In this document: in pieces, positions 16,658-25,698 of the stretch | Numbering within the stretch: the stretch's first letter is position 1 | Layout of the letters: each line of letters starts with the position of its first letter | Source: Desulfosalsimonas propionicica | Lineage (GTDB): Bacteria > Desulfobacterota > Desulfobacteria > Desulfobacterales > Desulfosalsimonadaceae | Assembly: GCF_013761005.1 (NCBI RefSeq) | Contig: NZ_JACDUS010000004.1 | Span: 1-64,000, forward strand | DNA length: 64,000 nucleotides | Reading direction: 5' to 3' | Made by a program: the position numbers and the translations under genes | Notes under the pieces: model-generated | What the model was told of the DNA's origin: nothing | Databases searched by the model: none | The model's input: the letters and a program-made list of their open reading frames with translations, nothing else

Positions 16658-18622
16658 ATGGATACGAAAAAAACCAAGGAAAAAACCCTTCCTGACATCC
16701 AAGACATCACCATTTGCGACTCAACCGGCCAAATGATTGAAAAGGCCCGAAAAGACGGAGTGGAGCTTTGCTTTGACCGGTCCGCGACCATGAAGGCCTG
16801 CCCCATCGGCGCGGATTCGGCATGCTGCAAGCACTGCGCCATGGGTCCCTGCCGGTTAAATGCCAAGGATCCCTACGCAAAAGTTGGGGTTTGCGGGGCC
16901 ACCATTGACACCATCCAGGCAAGAAACTTCGGCCGGATGATCGCAGCCGGAGCAGCGGCCCACACCGACCACGGCATGGCCATGCTGGATCTGTTCCGGG
17001 AAGTGGTCAACGGCAAAATCACGGACTACACCATCAAGGACCCCATCAAGCTCAATGAAGTCGCCGCGTCCATCGGCATTGAAACAGAGGAGAAAACCAC
17101 CGAGGAAGTGGCCCACGCACTCTACGAGGAACTGGAAAGAACCTATACCCAGGTGGAAGGCGAAGTTCCCTTTGCCAAGCGGGTTCCGCCCAAGACCCTG
17201 GAAACCTGGCGAAAGCTGGACATCGTGCCCCGGGGCGCCATGCGCGAAATCATGGAAATGATGCACCGCACCCACATGGGCGTGGATCAGCATTATGAAA
17301 ACATCATGAAACAGGGGAACCGAACGGCTCTGTCCGACGGCTGGGGCGGCTCCATGGTGGCAACAGAGATCTCTGATATCCTGTTCGGCACCCCTGTACC
17401 GGTGGCCGCGGAAGTCAATATGGGCGTTCTCAAGGAAAACCAGGTCAATATCATCATCCACGGACATGAACCCAACCTGTTTGAGTCCATGATGGCCTCT
17501 GTCAATTCCCCGGCCCTGACCCAGGCGGCAAAGGACGCCGGCGCCGAAGGCCTGAATCTGGTGGGCATGTGCTGTTCCGGTGCAGAAATGCTGTCGCGCC
17601 ACGGCATTCCACACGCCGGCAACTTCACCTCCACAGAAGCGATCATGGTCACCGGTGCAGTCGATGCCATGGCCGTGGACGTCCAATGCATCCAGCAGGG
17701 CCTGTCCAAGGTTGCGGACTGCTACGGCACCTATCTGTTTACCACCAACCCCAGGTGCCATATCGAAAACACAGAACACATCGAATTCCACGAAGACGAC
17801 CCGTCCTCGTGCACAGATGAAGTGGTCATTAAGGCCATTTCCCGGTTCAAGTCCCGCAAATACCCGGTGCAGATTCCCAATATCCGAAACACCGGTATTC
17901 ACGGGTTTTCCTACGAGTACATCAACTACATGCTCGGCGGAACCTTCCGGGGCTCCTATACACCGCTGAACGACAATATTATCAACGGCCGGATTCGCGG
18001 TGTGGCCGGAGTTGTGGGATGTACCAACCCCCGGGTCAAGCAGGACTGGGTGCACGTGGAACTGGTCAAGGAACTGATCCGAAACGACGTGCTGGTGCTT
18101 CAGACCGGATGTTCCCAGATCGCCCTGGCCAAGGAAGGCCTGTGCTCGCCTGAGGCGGCATACCTGGCCGGCCCGGGCTTAAGCGAGGTCTGCGAGGCCG
18201 TGGGCATGCCTCCGGTGCTGGGCATGGGCTCATGCGTGGACAACAGCCGGATCCTGATCGCCGCAAGCGAGATGGTCAAGGTGGGCGGCCTGGGCGAAAG
18301 CATTGCCGAACTGCCCGTGGCCGGAGCAGCCCCGGAATGGATGAGTGAAAAAGCCATTTCCATCGGCCAGTACTTTGTGGCTTCAGGGGTGTACACGGTA
18401 TTCGGGGTCACCTTCCCGGTCACTCAAAACACCCGGTTTCACGATCTGCTCTTTAATGGGCTGGAAAAACAGGGCCTGGGCAAATGGGGATTTACACCCG
18501 ATCCCTATGAAATGGCGCAGAAAATGATCGCCCATATCGATGCCAAGAGAAAGGCCCTGGGCATTCACAAGACCCGGGAGCGCAAACTCGTGGACATGGC
18601 CGAGCGCCGGGAACTGGCATAA
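16658..18622 (+). CDS. cooS: Anaerobic carbon monoxide dehydrogenase catalytic subunit
   Basis: 654 residues. The start at 16658 follows cggaggttg. The N-terminus carries the B/D-cluster cysteines (MKACPIGADSACCKHCAMGP and later GVCGATID). C-cluster ligands are visible in MCCSGAEMLSRHG, NPRCHIENT, VVGCTNPRV, QTGCSQIALA and GSCVDNSR. This is the Ni-Fe enzyme that interconverts CO and CO2 in the cytoplasm, passing electrons to ferredoxin. No cooF, cooC or hydrogenase genes and no acetyl-CoA synthase genes are adjacent, so it is an orphan copy. It could serve CO detoxification or feed ferredoxin for the Hdr/Flx system. Confidence 0.95.
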   Translation: MDTKKTKEKTLPDIQDITICDSTGQMIEKARKDGVELCFDRSATMKACPIGADSACCKHCAMGPCRLNAKDPYAKVGVCGATIDTIQARNFGRMIAAGAAAHTDHGMAMLDLFREVVNGKITDYTIKDPIKLNEVAASIGIETEEKTTEEVAHALYEELERTYTQVEGEVPFAKRVPPKTLETWRKLDIVPRGAMREIMEMMHRTHMGVDQHYENIMKQGNRTALSDGWGGSMVATEISDILFGTPVPVAAEVNMGVLKENQVNIIIHGHEPNLFESMMASVNSPALTQAAKDAGAEGLNLVGMCCSGAEMLSRHGIPHAGNFTSTEAIMVTGAVDAMAVDVQCIQQGLSKVADCYGTYLFTTNPRCHIENTEHIEFHEDDPSSCTDEVVIKAISRFKSRKYPVQIPNIRNTGIHGFSYEYINYMLGGTFRGSYTPLNDNIINGRIRGVAGVVGCTNPRVKQDWVHVELVKELIRNDVLVLQTGCSQIALAKEGLCSPEAAYLAGPGLSEVCEAVGMPPVLGMGSCVDNSRILIAASEMVKVGGLGESIAELPVAGAAPEWMSEKAISIGQYFVASGVYTVFGVTFPVTQNTRFHDLLFNGLEKQGLGKWGFTPDPYEMAQKMIAHIDAKRKALGIHKTRERKLVDMAERRELA

Positions 18623-18690
18623 ACCATAAACCGCATGTTTTGTTTGAATCCGCAGGGATTCTGTAGTATCAGATAAGCACATGGCAAACC

Positions 18691-18724
18691 AAGGGGGGAT
18701 CGCTCATTAATGAGGTCCCCCCTT
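18691..18724 (+). terminator. Hairpin between cooS and metX
   Basis: AAGGGGGGA (18691-18699) pairs perfectly with TCCCCCCTT (18716-18724) over a 16-base loop. It ends 34 bases before metX. No T-run follows, so it may be a weak or factor-dependent terminator or a leader structure for metX. It does not match a SAM riboswitch that I recognise. Confidence 0.5.
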
Positions 18725-18757
18725 GATGTATCATAAAACAATCAGAAAACCGCTGAA

Positions 18758-19942
18758 ATGAGTGAATACATCACCCATGACCAATCCGGCCGGTCCGTGG
18801 GCATTGTGGAAAAGCAATTTTTCACCTTTGCTCACCCGCCAAACGAAATGCCCCTTGACAGCGGGGCCAGGCTCGGGCCCATTACCCTGGCCTATGAGAC
18901 CTACGGCACCCTGAATCCGGACTGCAGCAACGTGGTGCTGGTCCTCCACGCCCTGACCGGAGACAGCCATGCAGCGGGCTATTATTCAAAAGATGATGAC
19001 AAGCCGGGCTGGTGGGAAAACATGATCGGCCCTGGCAAAGGAATAGACACGGACCATTATTTTGTTGTCTGCTCCAACGTGCTGGGCGGATGCATGGGAT
19101 CAACCGGGCCCTGTGCTGTCAACCCGCAAACCGGCATGCCCTACGGCATGGATTTTCCCTTTGTCACCATCGGAGACATGGTCCGGGCCCAGAAGGCCCT
19201 GATGGAACACCTGGGCATTGACAGGATCCTGTGTTTGATCGGCGGTTCCATGGGCGGCATGCAGGTGCTGCAATGGTGCGTGCAATATCCGGAAAACGTC
19301 TGCTCGGCCATTGCCCTGGCCACCACCATGCGCCATTCCGCCCTGTCCATTGCCTTCAACGAGGTGGCCCGCCAAGCCATTGCAGCAGATCCCAACTGGA
19401 ACCAGGGCGATTATTACGGCAAAAAGCAGCCGGATGTGGGACTTTCCGTGGCGCGGATGATCGGGCACATCACTTACCTGTCAGACGAGGCCATGCGCCG
19501 GAAATTCGGACGGCGCCTGCAGGACAAGGAGGATTTTTCCTACCAGTTTGACGTGGACTTTCAGGTGGAAAGCTATCTGCGCCACCAGGGGGCCAAGTTT
19601 GTGGAGCGTTTTGATGCCAACTCATTTCTCTATATCACAAAAGCGGCTGATTATTTCGACCTGACCCGCTTTAGACGGGCGGATTCCCCGGTAACCGTCT
19701 TTTCCGCAAGCCGGGCAAAATTCATGGTTGTCTCTTTTACCTCTGACTGGCTCTATCCCACCTACCAGTCCAGGGAAATGGTCCAGGCCATGAAAAAAAG
19801 CGGGCGGGATGTGAGTTTTTGTGAAATCGAGGCGGAATGGGGCCATGATGCTTTTTTGCTGCCCAATCAACGACTGACCAATCTGGTCAGAGGGTTTATC
19901 GACAGTGTCTATGAAGATACCGGAAAACAAGCTGCGCTTTGA
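18758..19942 (+). CDS. metX: Homoserine O-acetyltransferase
   Basis: 394 residues, alpha/beta-hydrolase fold. Landmarks are LAYETYGTLNPDCSNVVLVLHALTGDSH split over residues about 45-72, the nucleophile elbow GGSMGGMQ, and the late acid/base region FTSDWLYPTYQS with GHDAFLLP carrying the catalytic His. The enzyme acetylates homoserine (some members use succinyl-CoA) as the first committed step to methionine. The next gene, metW, overlaps its end by 32 bases, the usual metXW arrangement. Confidence 0.93.
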   Translation: MSEYITHDQSGRSVGIVEKQFFTFAHPPNEMPLDSGARLGPITLAYETYGTLNPDCSNVVLVLHALTGDSHAAGYYSKDDDKPGWWENMIGPGKGIDTDHYFVVCSNVLGGCMGSTGPCAVNPQTGMPYGMDFPFVTIGDMVRAQKALMEHLGIDRILCLIGGSMGGMQVLQWCVQYPENVCSAIALATTMRHSALSIAFNEVARQAIAADPNWNQGDYYGKKQPDVGLSVARMIGHITYLSDEAMRRKFGRRLQDKEDFSYQFDVDFQVESYLRHQGAKFVERFDANSFLYITKAADYFDLTRFRRADSPVTVFSASRAKFMVVSFTSDWLYPTYQSREMVQAMKKSGRDVSFCEIEAEWGHDAFLLPNQRLTNLVRGFIDSVYEDTGKQAAL

Positions 19943-20558
19943 TCTGCAGGTCATCGCCGCCTGGATCACCCCCGGCTCCCGGGTTATCGGCCTTGGCTGC
20001 GGCGAGGGCGAACTGCTGGCCTACCTCAAAAACCGCAAACAGGTCCGGGAAACCGGCATTGAACTGGTGGAGGAAAAAGTCGTCAGGTGCATTGAAAAGG
20101 GACTGAGCGTCATCCAGGGTGATATCAACCAGGAAGTCCATGATTATCCCGCAGGCGCCTTTGACTACGTGATCTTAAGCCAGACCCTGCAGCAAGTCTA
20201 TGATCCGCTGACCCTGATTCATTCCATGCTGCGCATCGGCAAGCAGGCCATTGTGAGTTTTCCCAATTTCGGTCACTGGCATGTGCGCCTGCAGGGACTT
20301 TTTACCGGCCACGCCCCGGTAACCCCGCAGCTGCCCTATCAATGGTATGACACCCCCAATATCCGTATTCTGTCCATAAGGGATTTCCGGGCATTTGCCA
20401 GGGAAATGGGGTTTACGATTCAAAAAGAAGTGGCCATTAACACGGACAAACAGGACAAAAGCGGCCGGATTGTGGCGGCCCTTCCCAACCTGCGGGCCAC
20501 TTATGGTATTTTTCTCATCAGCAGGAAAAAGGACCGGTTATGGGAACCCACCACCTGA
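19911..20558 (+). CDS. metW: Methionine biosynthesis protein MetW
   Basis: About 215 residues. It has a methyltransferase-like Rossmann core with the VIGLGCGEGELLAYL glycine loop and the FDYVILSQTLQQVYDP segment typical of MetW. The family forms a complex with MetX and is needed for its homoserine acetyltransferase function in many bacteria. It starts inside metX at the ATG at 19911; a GTG six bases earlier is also possible. It overlaps the next gene too, indicating a polycistronic message. Confidence 0.92.
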   Translation: MKIPENKLRFDLQVIAAWITPGSRVIGLGCGEGELLAYLKNRKQVRETGIELVEEKVVRCIEKGLSVIQGDINQEVHDYPAGAFDYVILSQTLQQVYDPLTLIHSMLRIGKQAIVSFPNFGHWHVRLQGLFTGHAPVTPQLPYQWYDTPNIRILSIRDFRAFAREMGFTIQKEVAINTDKQDKSGRIVAALPNLRATYGIFLISRKKDRLWEPTT

Positions 20559-21094
20559 TTTTGGGAAAAACCACGGACTTTCTCACGGGCCAAAGCCTTT
20601 TTGATACCCATGATGAAAGACGGCGGCAGCAGCTTGCCCGGTTTCTGGTCGAAGAAAAAGGCTATGCCAAAAACGAAATACAGGCCCGGCAGCAGATGCA
20701 ACTGCAACTCGACAAAAAGACCGGGCAGGTGTTTGTGGATTTTGTCGTGCATGCCGGTGACAACCCCCTGATGCTGATTTTATACCGGCCGGGCTCTATT
20801 GTATCACGCAGGCGTACAGCCGTGGCTGCAGCCCGCATTTTTTACGACAAAGCCATTGCCCGGGCAGTGGTGACCAACGCAGAGGATGCTGAGATTATTG
20901 ACACGGCCACGGGGCGGGTGACCGGCACCGGCCTGGAAGCCGTTATTTCCAGAAGCGATGCGGCCCGGGTGCTGGAAAGTCAACAGCCATTGGTGCTGTC
21001 AGCGCAGCGCCGGCAAAAAGAAAAACAAATCCTTTTTGCCATGGAAGTGCTCACCCAAAAGGAGTGCGACGAATATACCTGTCAAAACATATAA
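20540..21094 (+). CDS. HsdR N-terminal-domain (HSDR_N_2-like) protein
   Basis: 184 residues, overlapping metW by 19 bases. The pattern ERRRQQLARFLVEEKGYAKNEI then FVDFVVHAG and LILYRPGSIVSRRRTAVAAARI matches the small type-I-restriction HsdR N-terminal family, a PD-(D/E)xK nuclease-like fold. No helicase domain or hsdM/hsdS is present. The candidate catalytic acidic residues lie in the VDFVV strand and the Lys/Glu region nearby. Free-standing members are common in Desulfobacterota and have no known role. Its place in a metXW-fdhD transcript is probably incidental. Confidence 0.65.
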   Translation: MGTHHLILGKTTDFLTGQSLFDTHDERRRQQLARFLVEEKGYAKNEIQARQQMQLQLDKKTGQVFVDFVVHAGDNPLMLILYRPGSIVSRRRTAVAAARIFYDKAIARAVVTNAEDAEIIDTATGRVTGTGLEAVISRSDAARVLESQQPLVLSAQRRQKEKQILFAMEVLTQKECDEYTCQNI

Positions 21095-21103
21095 GTGGAC
21101 ACA

Positions 21104-21952
21104 ATGAATGAAATTGCCCAACCAACCCATGTCATGGCGACCTATGCCGAATATGCAGAAAACCGGCGCAAGGAGCGCAGCCAGGCTTTGATCACAGAAG
21201 AGCCCCTGTCCATACGCGTGGCCGGCAGTCCCTACTCGGTTGTCATGCGCACACCCGGTGATGAAAACGCCCATGTGGCCGGATTCTGCCTTGCCGAGGG
21301 GCTTGTGGATCACCCGGAGGACATTGTCACCATCAGCTTTTGTACAGAGGACCAGACCAACGTGGCCACCCTGACCCTCACAGAAGAGCGGCGCATTCAG
21401 GCGGCCGGGCTGCTGGAACGCAAGGGATTCGTCAGCCAGACCAGCTGCGGAATCTGCGGCAAAGAAGTCATAGAAGACATTGCCCGGGTTCTTGTCCCGG
21501 TCAAGGCAGCCACTGTTTTTCCCGTCAGCCGGATTATGGCCGGCGTGGAGCAGCTGCCCGACTATCAGCCCCTGTATCGCAAAAGCCGCAGCTCCCATGC
21601 GGCTGTGATTTTCAATCATTCCATGGAACCCATGGCTGCTGCCGAAGACGTGGGAAGACACAATGCCCTTGACAAGGCCATTGGCAAAGTGTTTATGCTA
21701 AACCAGATGAAAAACGCATGTCTGGCCATCATGTCTTCCAGACTCAGCTACGAACTGGTGCAAAAGGCCGGACGAGCCGGCCTTGAAATGCTTGTGGGCA
21801 TATCCCGTCCCACGGCCCTGGCAGTGGACCTGGCCCGGTCGGTGAACATGACCCTTGCCTGTGCAAAAGACGGCCGGCTGATGGTGTTTTGCGGGGATCA
21901 CAGAATCGGGCACGCCGAAAGCCTGGAGTTTCCGGCAGAAAACCCCAAATAA
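21104..21952 (+). CDS. fdhD: Formate dehydrogenase accessory sulfurtransferase
   Basis: 282 residues from the ATG at 21104, with a GTG nine bases earlier as an alternative. The conserved QTSCGICGKE holds the C-x-x-C cysteines that carry the persulfide, and AAEDVGRHNALDKAIG is the second family signature. FdhD takes sulfur from IscS and delivers it to the molybdenum or tungsten bis-MGD cofactor so that formate dehydrogenase is active. No formate dehydrogenase gene lies in this window. It starts 10 bases after the HsdR-N gene and is followed by a small Cys-rich protein. Confidence 0.93.
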   Translation: MNEIAQPTHVMATYAEYAENRRKERSQALITEEPLSIRVAGSPYSVVMRTPGDENAHVAGFCLAEGLVDHPEDIVTISFCTEDQTNVATLTLTEERRIQAAGLLERKGFVSQTSCGICGKEVIEDIARVLVPVKAATVFPVSRIMAGVEQLPDYQPLYRKSRSSHAAVIFNHSMEPMAAAEDVGRHNALDKAIGKVFMLNQMKNACLAIMSSRLSYELVQKAGRAGLEMLVGISRPTALAVDLARSVNMTLACAKDGRLMVFCGDHRIGHAESLEFPAENPK

Positions 21953-21963
21953 GGAATTTTATC

Positions 21964-22209
21964 ATGCCCTTTGTCAACGTCCCCGGTTTGAAAGGCAAAG
22001 TTTACGTTCCGGACCCGGATACTGATACGCCCAAAAAAAATCCCTGCCCGGACTGCTTTTCCTGCCAGATGTGCGCCGACAACCGATGCCACGTTTGTTT
22101 ACGGCAGAAAGGGCATAAACATGCATGCGCATGCAGCACTCCGGAAAAACCGCAATCATCCTGCCATCCCCTGTTGGAACAGCAAGATAAAACGACTGAG
22201 AATCATTGA
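21964..22209 (+). CDS. Small cysteine-rich protein
   Basis: 81 residues starting 12 bases after fdhD. The central part is cysteine-dense: NPCPDCFSCQMCADNRCHVC, then HKHACACS and SCHP. Eleven cysteines and several histidines suggest binding of zinc or an iron-sulfur cluster. The N-terminus (MPFVNVPGLKGKVYVPDP) is a short ordered strand. I do not recognise a named family. The close position behind fdhD suggests a helper role in metal-cofactor chemistry, but that is inference. Confidence 0.6.
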   Translation: MPFVNVPGLKGKVYVPDPDTDTPKKNPCPDCFSCQMCADNRCHVCLRQKGHKHACACSTPEKPQSSCHPLLEQQDKTTENH

Positions 22210-22231
22210 TTTGTCAAAGGATACGCCAATC

Positions 22232-24541
22232 ATGTCAAAGACACGATTGCTGTTTGTCATCCTGGTTGCTTTGTGCTTTTGCCTTGCATGCCAGGATCCT
22301 GAAGAACGGCGCAAACAGACGCATTATGACCAGGCCCGCAAATGTTTTGACAACCAGGATTATGTCTGCGCCCGTGATGCCCTTCAAAAGGTAATCGAGA
22401 TTGATCCCGGGTTTGCCCCGGCCTATTCCAGTCTAGGGGAAACCTATCTTCGTCTCGGCAATATGGGAAAAGCCTTTTCTATTTTTAAAAAGGCCGGTGA
22501 ACTCAATCCGGGCAACAGCGATATCCAGCTCCGTCTGGCAACCCTTTATCTTCTGCAAAAGGATTTTTCCCGGGCCAAGCAATTGCTGCAGCGCGTGCTG
22601 AAGCAGGAGGAAAACAATCTGTCCGCCCTGTTTCTCATGGCCGGTATCAATACCCAGGAACATGATCTGGGAAAAGCGGTGGATATCTACGAACGGATCA
22701 TCGATATTGATCCGTCAAGGGAGCGGGCCTACACATCCCTGGCCAGCATCGCCATCCAGCGACAGGATCCGCTGCGGGCCATTGAAATTCTCAAAAACGG
22801 CATAGACGAAAACCCCAAGTCCCTGCCCCTGCGCCTGGGGCTCTATGAAATCCATGCCCGGTCCAACAACATGGACCGCGCCGAAGCGATCATTAAAGAG
22901 GCCCTGGCTGTCCGCCCGGATGAACCCAAGCTGTATTTGATCCTGGCCAATCACTTTGCCAGCCGGTCCAGGTGGGAGGATGCCGAAGAAACCTTTCAAA
23001 AAGCCATTGCCGCCAATCCGGCCAATATCCGCTCCTATCTGGCAGCCGCCTCATTTTATACAAAACAGGACCGCCGGGAAAAGGCATTGGCCCTGTACCA
23101 AAAGGCCCTGTCTTTGCAGCCGGAAAACATCGGTTTGATGCTGGCTTTATCGGATTTCTACATCAGCTGCAACGAACTGGAAAAGGCCAGGCACCATATT
23201 AACAGGGCCCTGGGAAAAAAGCCGGATTATCTGCCGGCCCACCTGCTCAAAGGCCGCGTGCTAATGGCCGAACGGCAGTACAATGACGCCATTGCCCTGT
23301 ATGCCGATCTGCGGAAGAATTTTGCCGAACCCGATAAAATCAACTATCTCCAGGCCATGGCCCATTTGCAGGCCGACGAGGTAAACGCCGCCAAGACAAG
23401 CCTGGCCAAAATCGGACCCAACAGTCCGGAATACCCGTCCGCCCGGCTGATGATGGCACGAATCTACTACTCGGAGCGCAACCTGGCCCAGGCCATGGAA
23501 GCCTGCAAGCAGGCCCTTGCGGTATCTCCGCAGAACCTGCAGGCCCTGGCCATGCTCGGCGACATCCATGCCAGCAAGCAGGATTACAAAACCGCTGAGG
23601 CTTTGTTCAAACGCATGATTACCATTGCCCCGGCCAATCCGGCCGGCTATTACAACCTGGGTCTCATCTACCGGCTACACAAGAACCATCAAAAAGCGGC
23701 TTCCGCATTTGAAGCCGCAGTGGCCCGGGACCCGAAACACTTGCAGGCATTTGTCAATCTCGTGGAAATGCTGATTGCCGATGACAAGGTTGACCAGGCC
23801 ATTGCCCGCTGTGATCACCGCATTGAAGAATTTGCCGGAAAACCCCAAAGCCTGGCCCCGCTCCTTTATTTAAAAGGCCGGCTCATGCTGCTGCAAAACC
23901 GGCCTGCAAAAGCGGAATCCCTGTTCAAACAGTCCATTCTCCAGGATGACAATCATCTGCCGGCCTACTATTCCTTGGCCGAACTCTACATCCAGACCGG
24001 AGAAGACAGCCGGGCCGTTGAAAATTTCAAAAAAGCCGCCGGGCAAAACCCTGACCAGGTAATGCTGCCCATGATGCTTGGCATTTTACATTATATGCGC
24101 CAGGACGATGAAAAAGCCATGGCCGCCTACAGGCGCGCCCTGGAGATCAATCCGGATTTTGCCCCTGCTGCCAACAATCTGGCCTACCTGCTGGCGGAAA
24201 GGCAGGAGGATTTAAGCCATGCCCTGGACCTGGCCAAACGGGCCAGGACAAGTATGCCCGATGATCCCAGGGTGGCCGATACCCTCGGCTGGGTTTATTT
24301 TAAAATGGGCCTTTATGATGCGGCCGTACGGGAATTTTCCGCAAGCCTGGAAAAGCTGCCGGCCAATCCCACAATCCTTTATCACCTGGCCATGACCTAT
24401 CACAAAAAGGGCGACTTCAGACGGGCGCAATCCACCCTGGAAAAAGCCCTGAGGTTTGAGGAGCACTTTAAGGAAGCCGAGGAAGCGCGCAGCCTGCTGG
24501 CCAATCTGAAAAGACAGAAACAGAATACCGGGGTCCAATGA
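22232..24541 (+). CDS. Large tetratricopeptide-repeat lipoprotein
   Basis: 769 residues. The ATG at 22232 begins a signal peptide with a lipobox (CFCLAC, mature Cys at about residue 20), so the product should be anchored in the outer or inner membrane. From there to the end it is a chain of about 20 TPR units, for example YDQARKCFDNQDYVCARDAL and KAFSIFKKAGELNPGN. The last units carry the common LAYLLAERQEDLSHALDLA and LGWVYFKMGLYDAA segments. TPR lipoproteins act as scaffolds in secretion, pili or polysaccharide export. The next gene overlaps its stop (ATGA), so the two proteins probably work together. Confidence 0.85.
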   Translation: MSKTRLLFVILVALCFCLACQDPEERRKQTHYDQARKCFDNQDYVCARDALQKVIEIDPGFAPAYSSLGETYLRLGNMGKAFSIFKKAGELNPGNSDIQLRLATLYLLQKDFSRAKQLLQRVLKQEENNLSALFLMAGINTQEHDLGKAVDIYERIIDIDPSRERAYTSLASIAIQRQDPLRAIEILKNGIDENPKSLPLRLGLYEIHARSNNMDRAEAIIKEALAVRPDEPKLYLILANHFASRSRWEDAEETFQKAIAANPANIRSYLAAASFYTKQDRREKALALYQKALSLQPENIGLMLALSDFYISCNELEKARHHINRALGKKPDYLPAHLLKGRVLMAERQYNDAIALYADLRKNFAEPDKINYLQAMAHLQADEVNAAKTSLAKIGPNSPEYPSARLMMARIYYSERNLAQAMEACKQALAVSPQNLQALAMLGDIHASKQDYKTAEALFKRMITIAPANPAGYYNLGLIYRLHKNHQKAASAFEAAVARDPKHLQAFVNLVEMLIADDKVDQAIARCDHRIEEFAGKPQSLAPLLYLKGRLMLLQNRPAKAESLFKQSILQDDNHLPAYYSLAELYIQTGEDSRAVENFKKAAGQNPDQVMLPMMLGILHYMRQDDEKAMAAYRRALEINPDFAPAANNLAYLLAERQEDLSHALDLAKRARTSMPDDPRVADTLGWVYFKMGLYDAAVREFSASLEKLPANPTILYHLAMTYHKKGDFRRAQSTLEKALRFEEHFKEAEEARSLLANLKRQKQNTGVQ

Positions 24542-25692
24542 AGCACCTGCCGTTTAAAATGATCATCCTGTGCATTCTGCTGCCGCCGCTTTTGTACATG
24601 GCCACGGTATCCGCACTGGAACGCTATTTTACCGGCCATTACGAGAAAGCCGTCAGCAACATCTATCTCTCTGAGATGAATGCCGTGCTGGCCGGCTCCG
24701 TGCATCTGTCTGATGCGATCAATGATTCGGTTTCATCTTACATTGACAACAACCGCCTGATCCGCATGGGTGTCAAAGTCGATGTCACGGTGGCCACAAA
24801 GCGTGGCACAATTCTGTATCCACCCGTTTTTCAGAATGAAATAGACGAATCCATGGGCGCAGATCCCACAAAGATCGCGCAGCAGAATTTTCAAATGCTG
24901 GACAAGGGACTTTCCCTGGAGGTGGAAGCCACCATTGAGCCGCTTTCCATTTTTTCCGGAGTCGTGCTCATGATTTATATCCTGCTGTTTGGCAGCGGCC
25001 TGTACCTAAATTACCGGATGGCCGCGGCCAGAATCCGGCGGGAAGACCGGGAAAAGGCCGATGAACTCGAACGCCTGCACAACCTGGAAACCGAGTATGC
25101 CCGGCAGGTGGACAAGCTCGACGCTGAACGCCGGAACCTGATGAACGAATACACGGAACTGAAACAATCCCTGGATGCCCAGCGCCGGGAAGCCGAGCAA
25201 AATGAAGAAGACATGTTCGAGGAAATCGAGGATCTGGAAAACCGGCTTTCCCAAAACCTTTCAGAGCAGCAGCAGCAGCAGGATGAAATTTTACGGCTCC
25301 AGCAGCAACTCCAAGATCTGGAAAAACTCCGGGAAAACGTGGACCGTCAAAAGGAAAAGGAAGCTGAACGGCTGGGCAAGCGCTTTAAAGCCCTTTACAA
25401 GCAGGTGGAAATGTATGACCGGGCTTTGCGCGGCATGACCGAACTCACCGAAGACATGGCCCTGAAGGCCGAAGAGGTCATCCACCAGTTAAACAATGAT
25501 TCCGCCATAGTGACGGTCAAGCGCAAGGTGTTTAACAAAAAGGGCAAAGCCACGGTTTTTGAAGTGGTTTTTGCCTATAATGGCCGGCTTTATTTCAGCA
25601 AAAACGAAGCCAACCATATCCATGTGCTGGCAGTGGGCACGAAAAACACCCAGAACCGCGATCTGGCATACGTGGACCGCATGGCATCCTGA
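24538..25692 (+). CDS. Membrane protein with extracytoplasmic sensor-like loop and long coiled coil
   Basis: 384 residues. One transmembrane helix lies at about 7-28 and a second at about 138-160; between them is an extracytoplasmic region of about 110 residues. From 165 to about 315 is a charged coiled coil, including a run of glutamines (LSEQQQQQDEILRLQQQLQ). The last 70 residues form a small ordered domain (VTVKRKVFNKKGKATVFEVV). It looks like a receptor without an output domain, or a structural element. Co-translated with the TPR lipoprotein. Family not recognised. Confidence 0.7.
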   Translation: MKHLPFKMIILCILLPPLLYMATVSALERYFTGHYEKAVSNIYLSEMNAVLAGSVHLSDAINDSVSSYIDNNRLIRMGVKVDVTVATKRGTILYPPVFQNEIDESMGADPTKIAQQNFQMLDKGLSLEVEATIEPLSIFSGVVLMIYILLFGSGLYLNYRMAAARIRREDREKADELERLHNLETEYARQVDKLDAERRNLMNEYTELKQSLDAQRREAEQNEEDMFEEIEDLENRLSQNLSEQQQQQDEILRLQQQLQDLEKLRENVDRQKEKEAERLGKRFKALYKQVEMYDRALRGMTELTEDMALKAEEVIHQLNNDSAIVTVKRKVFNKKGKATVFEVVFAYNGRLYFSKNEANHIHVLAVGTKNTQNRDLAYVDRMAS

Positions 25693-25698
25693 AAAACA

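Noticed and set aside
16856..18055. 399-residue frame opposite cooS
   Set aside because: Antisense shadow of a strongly conserved gene with no ribosome site or recognisable motif.
18691..18757. Possible SAM riboswitch before metX
   Set aside because: Only a simple G/C-rich hairpin is present; the conserved cores of SAM riboswitches are not seen.
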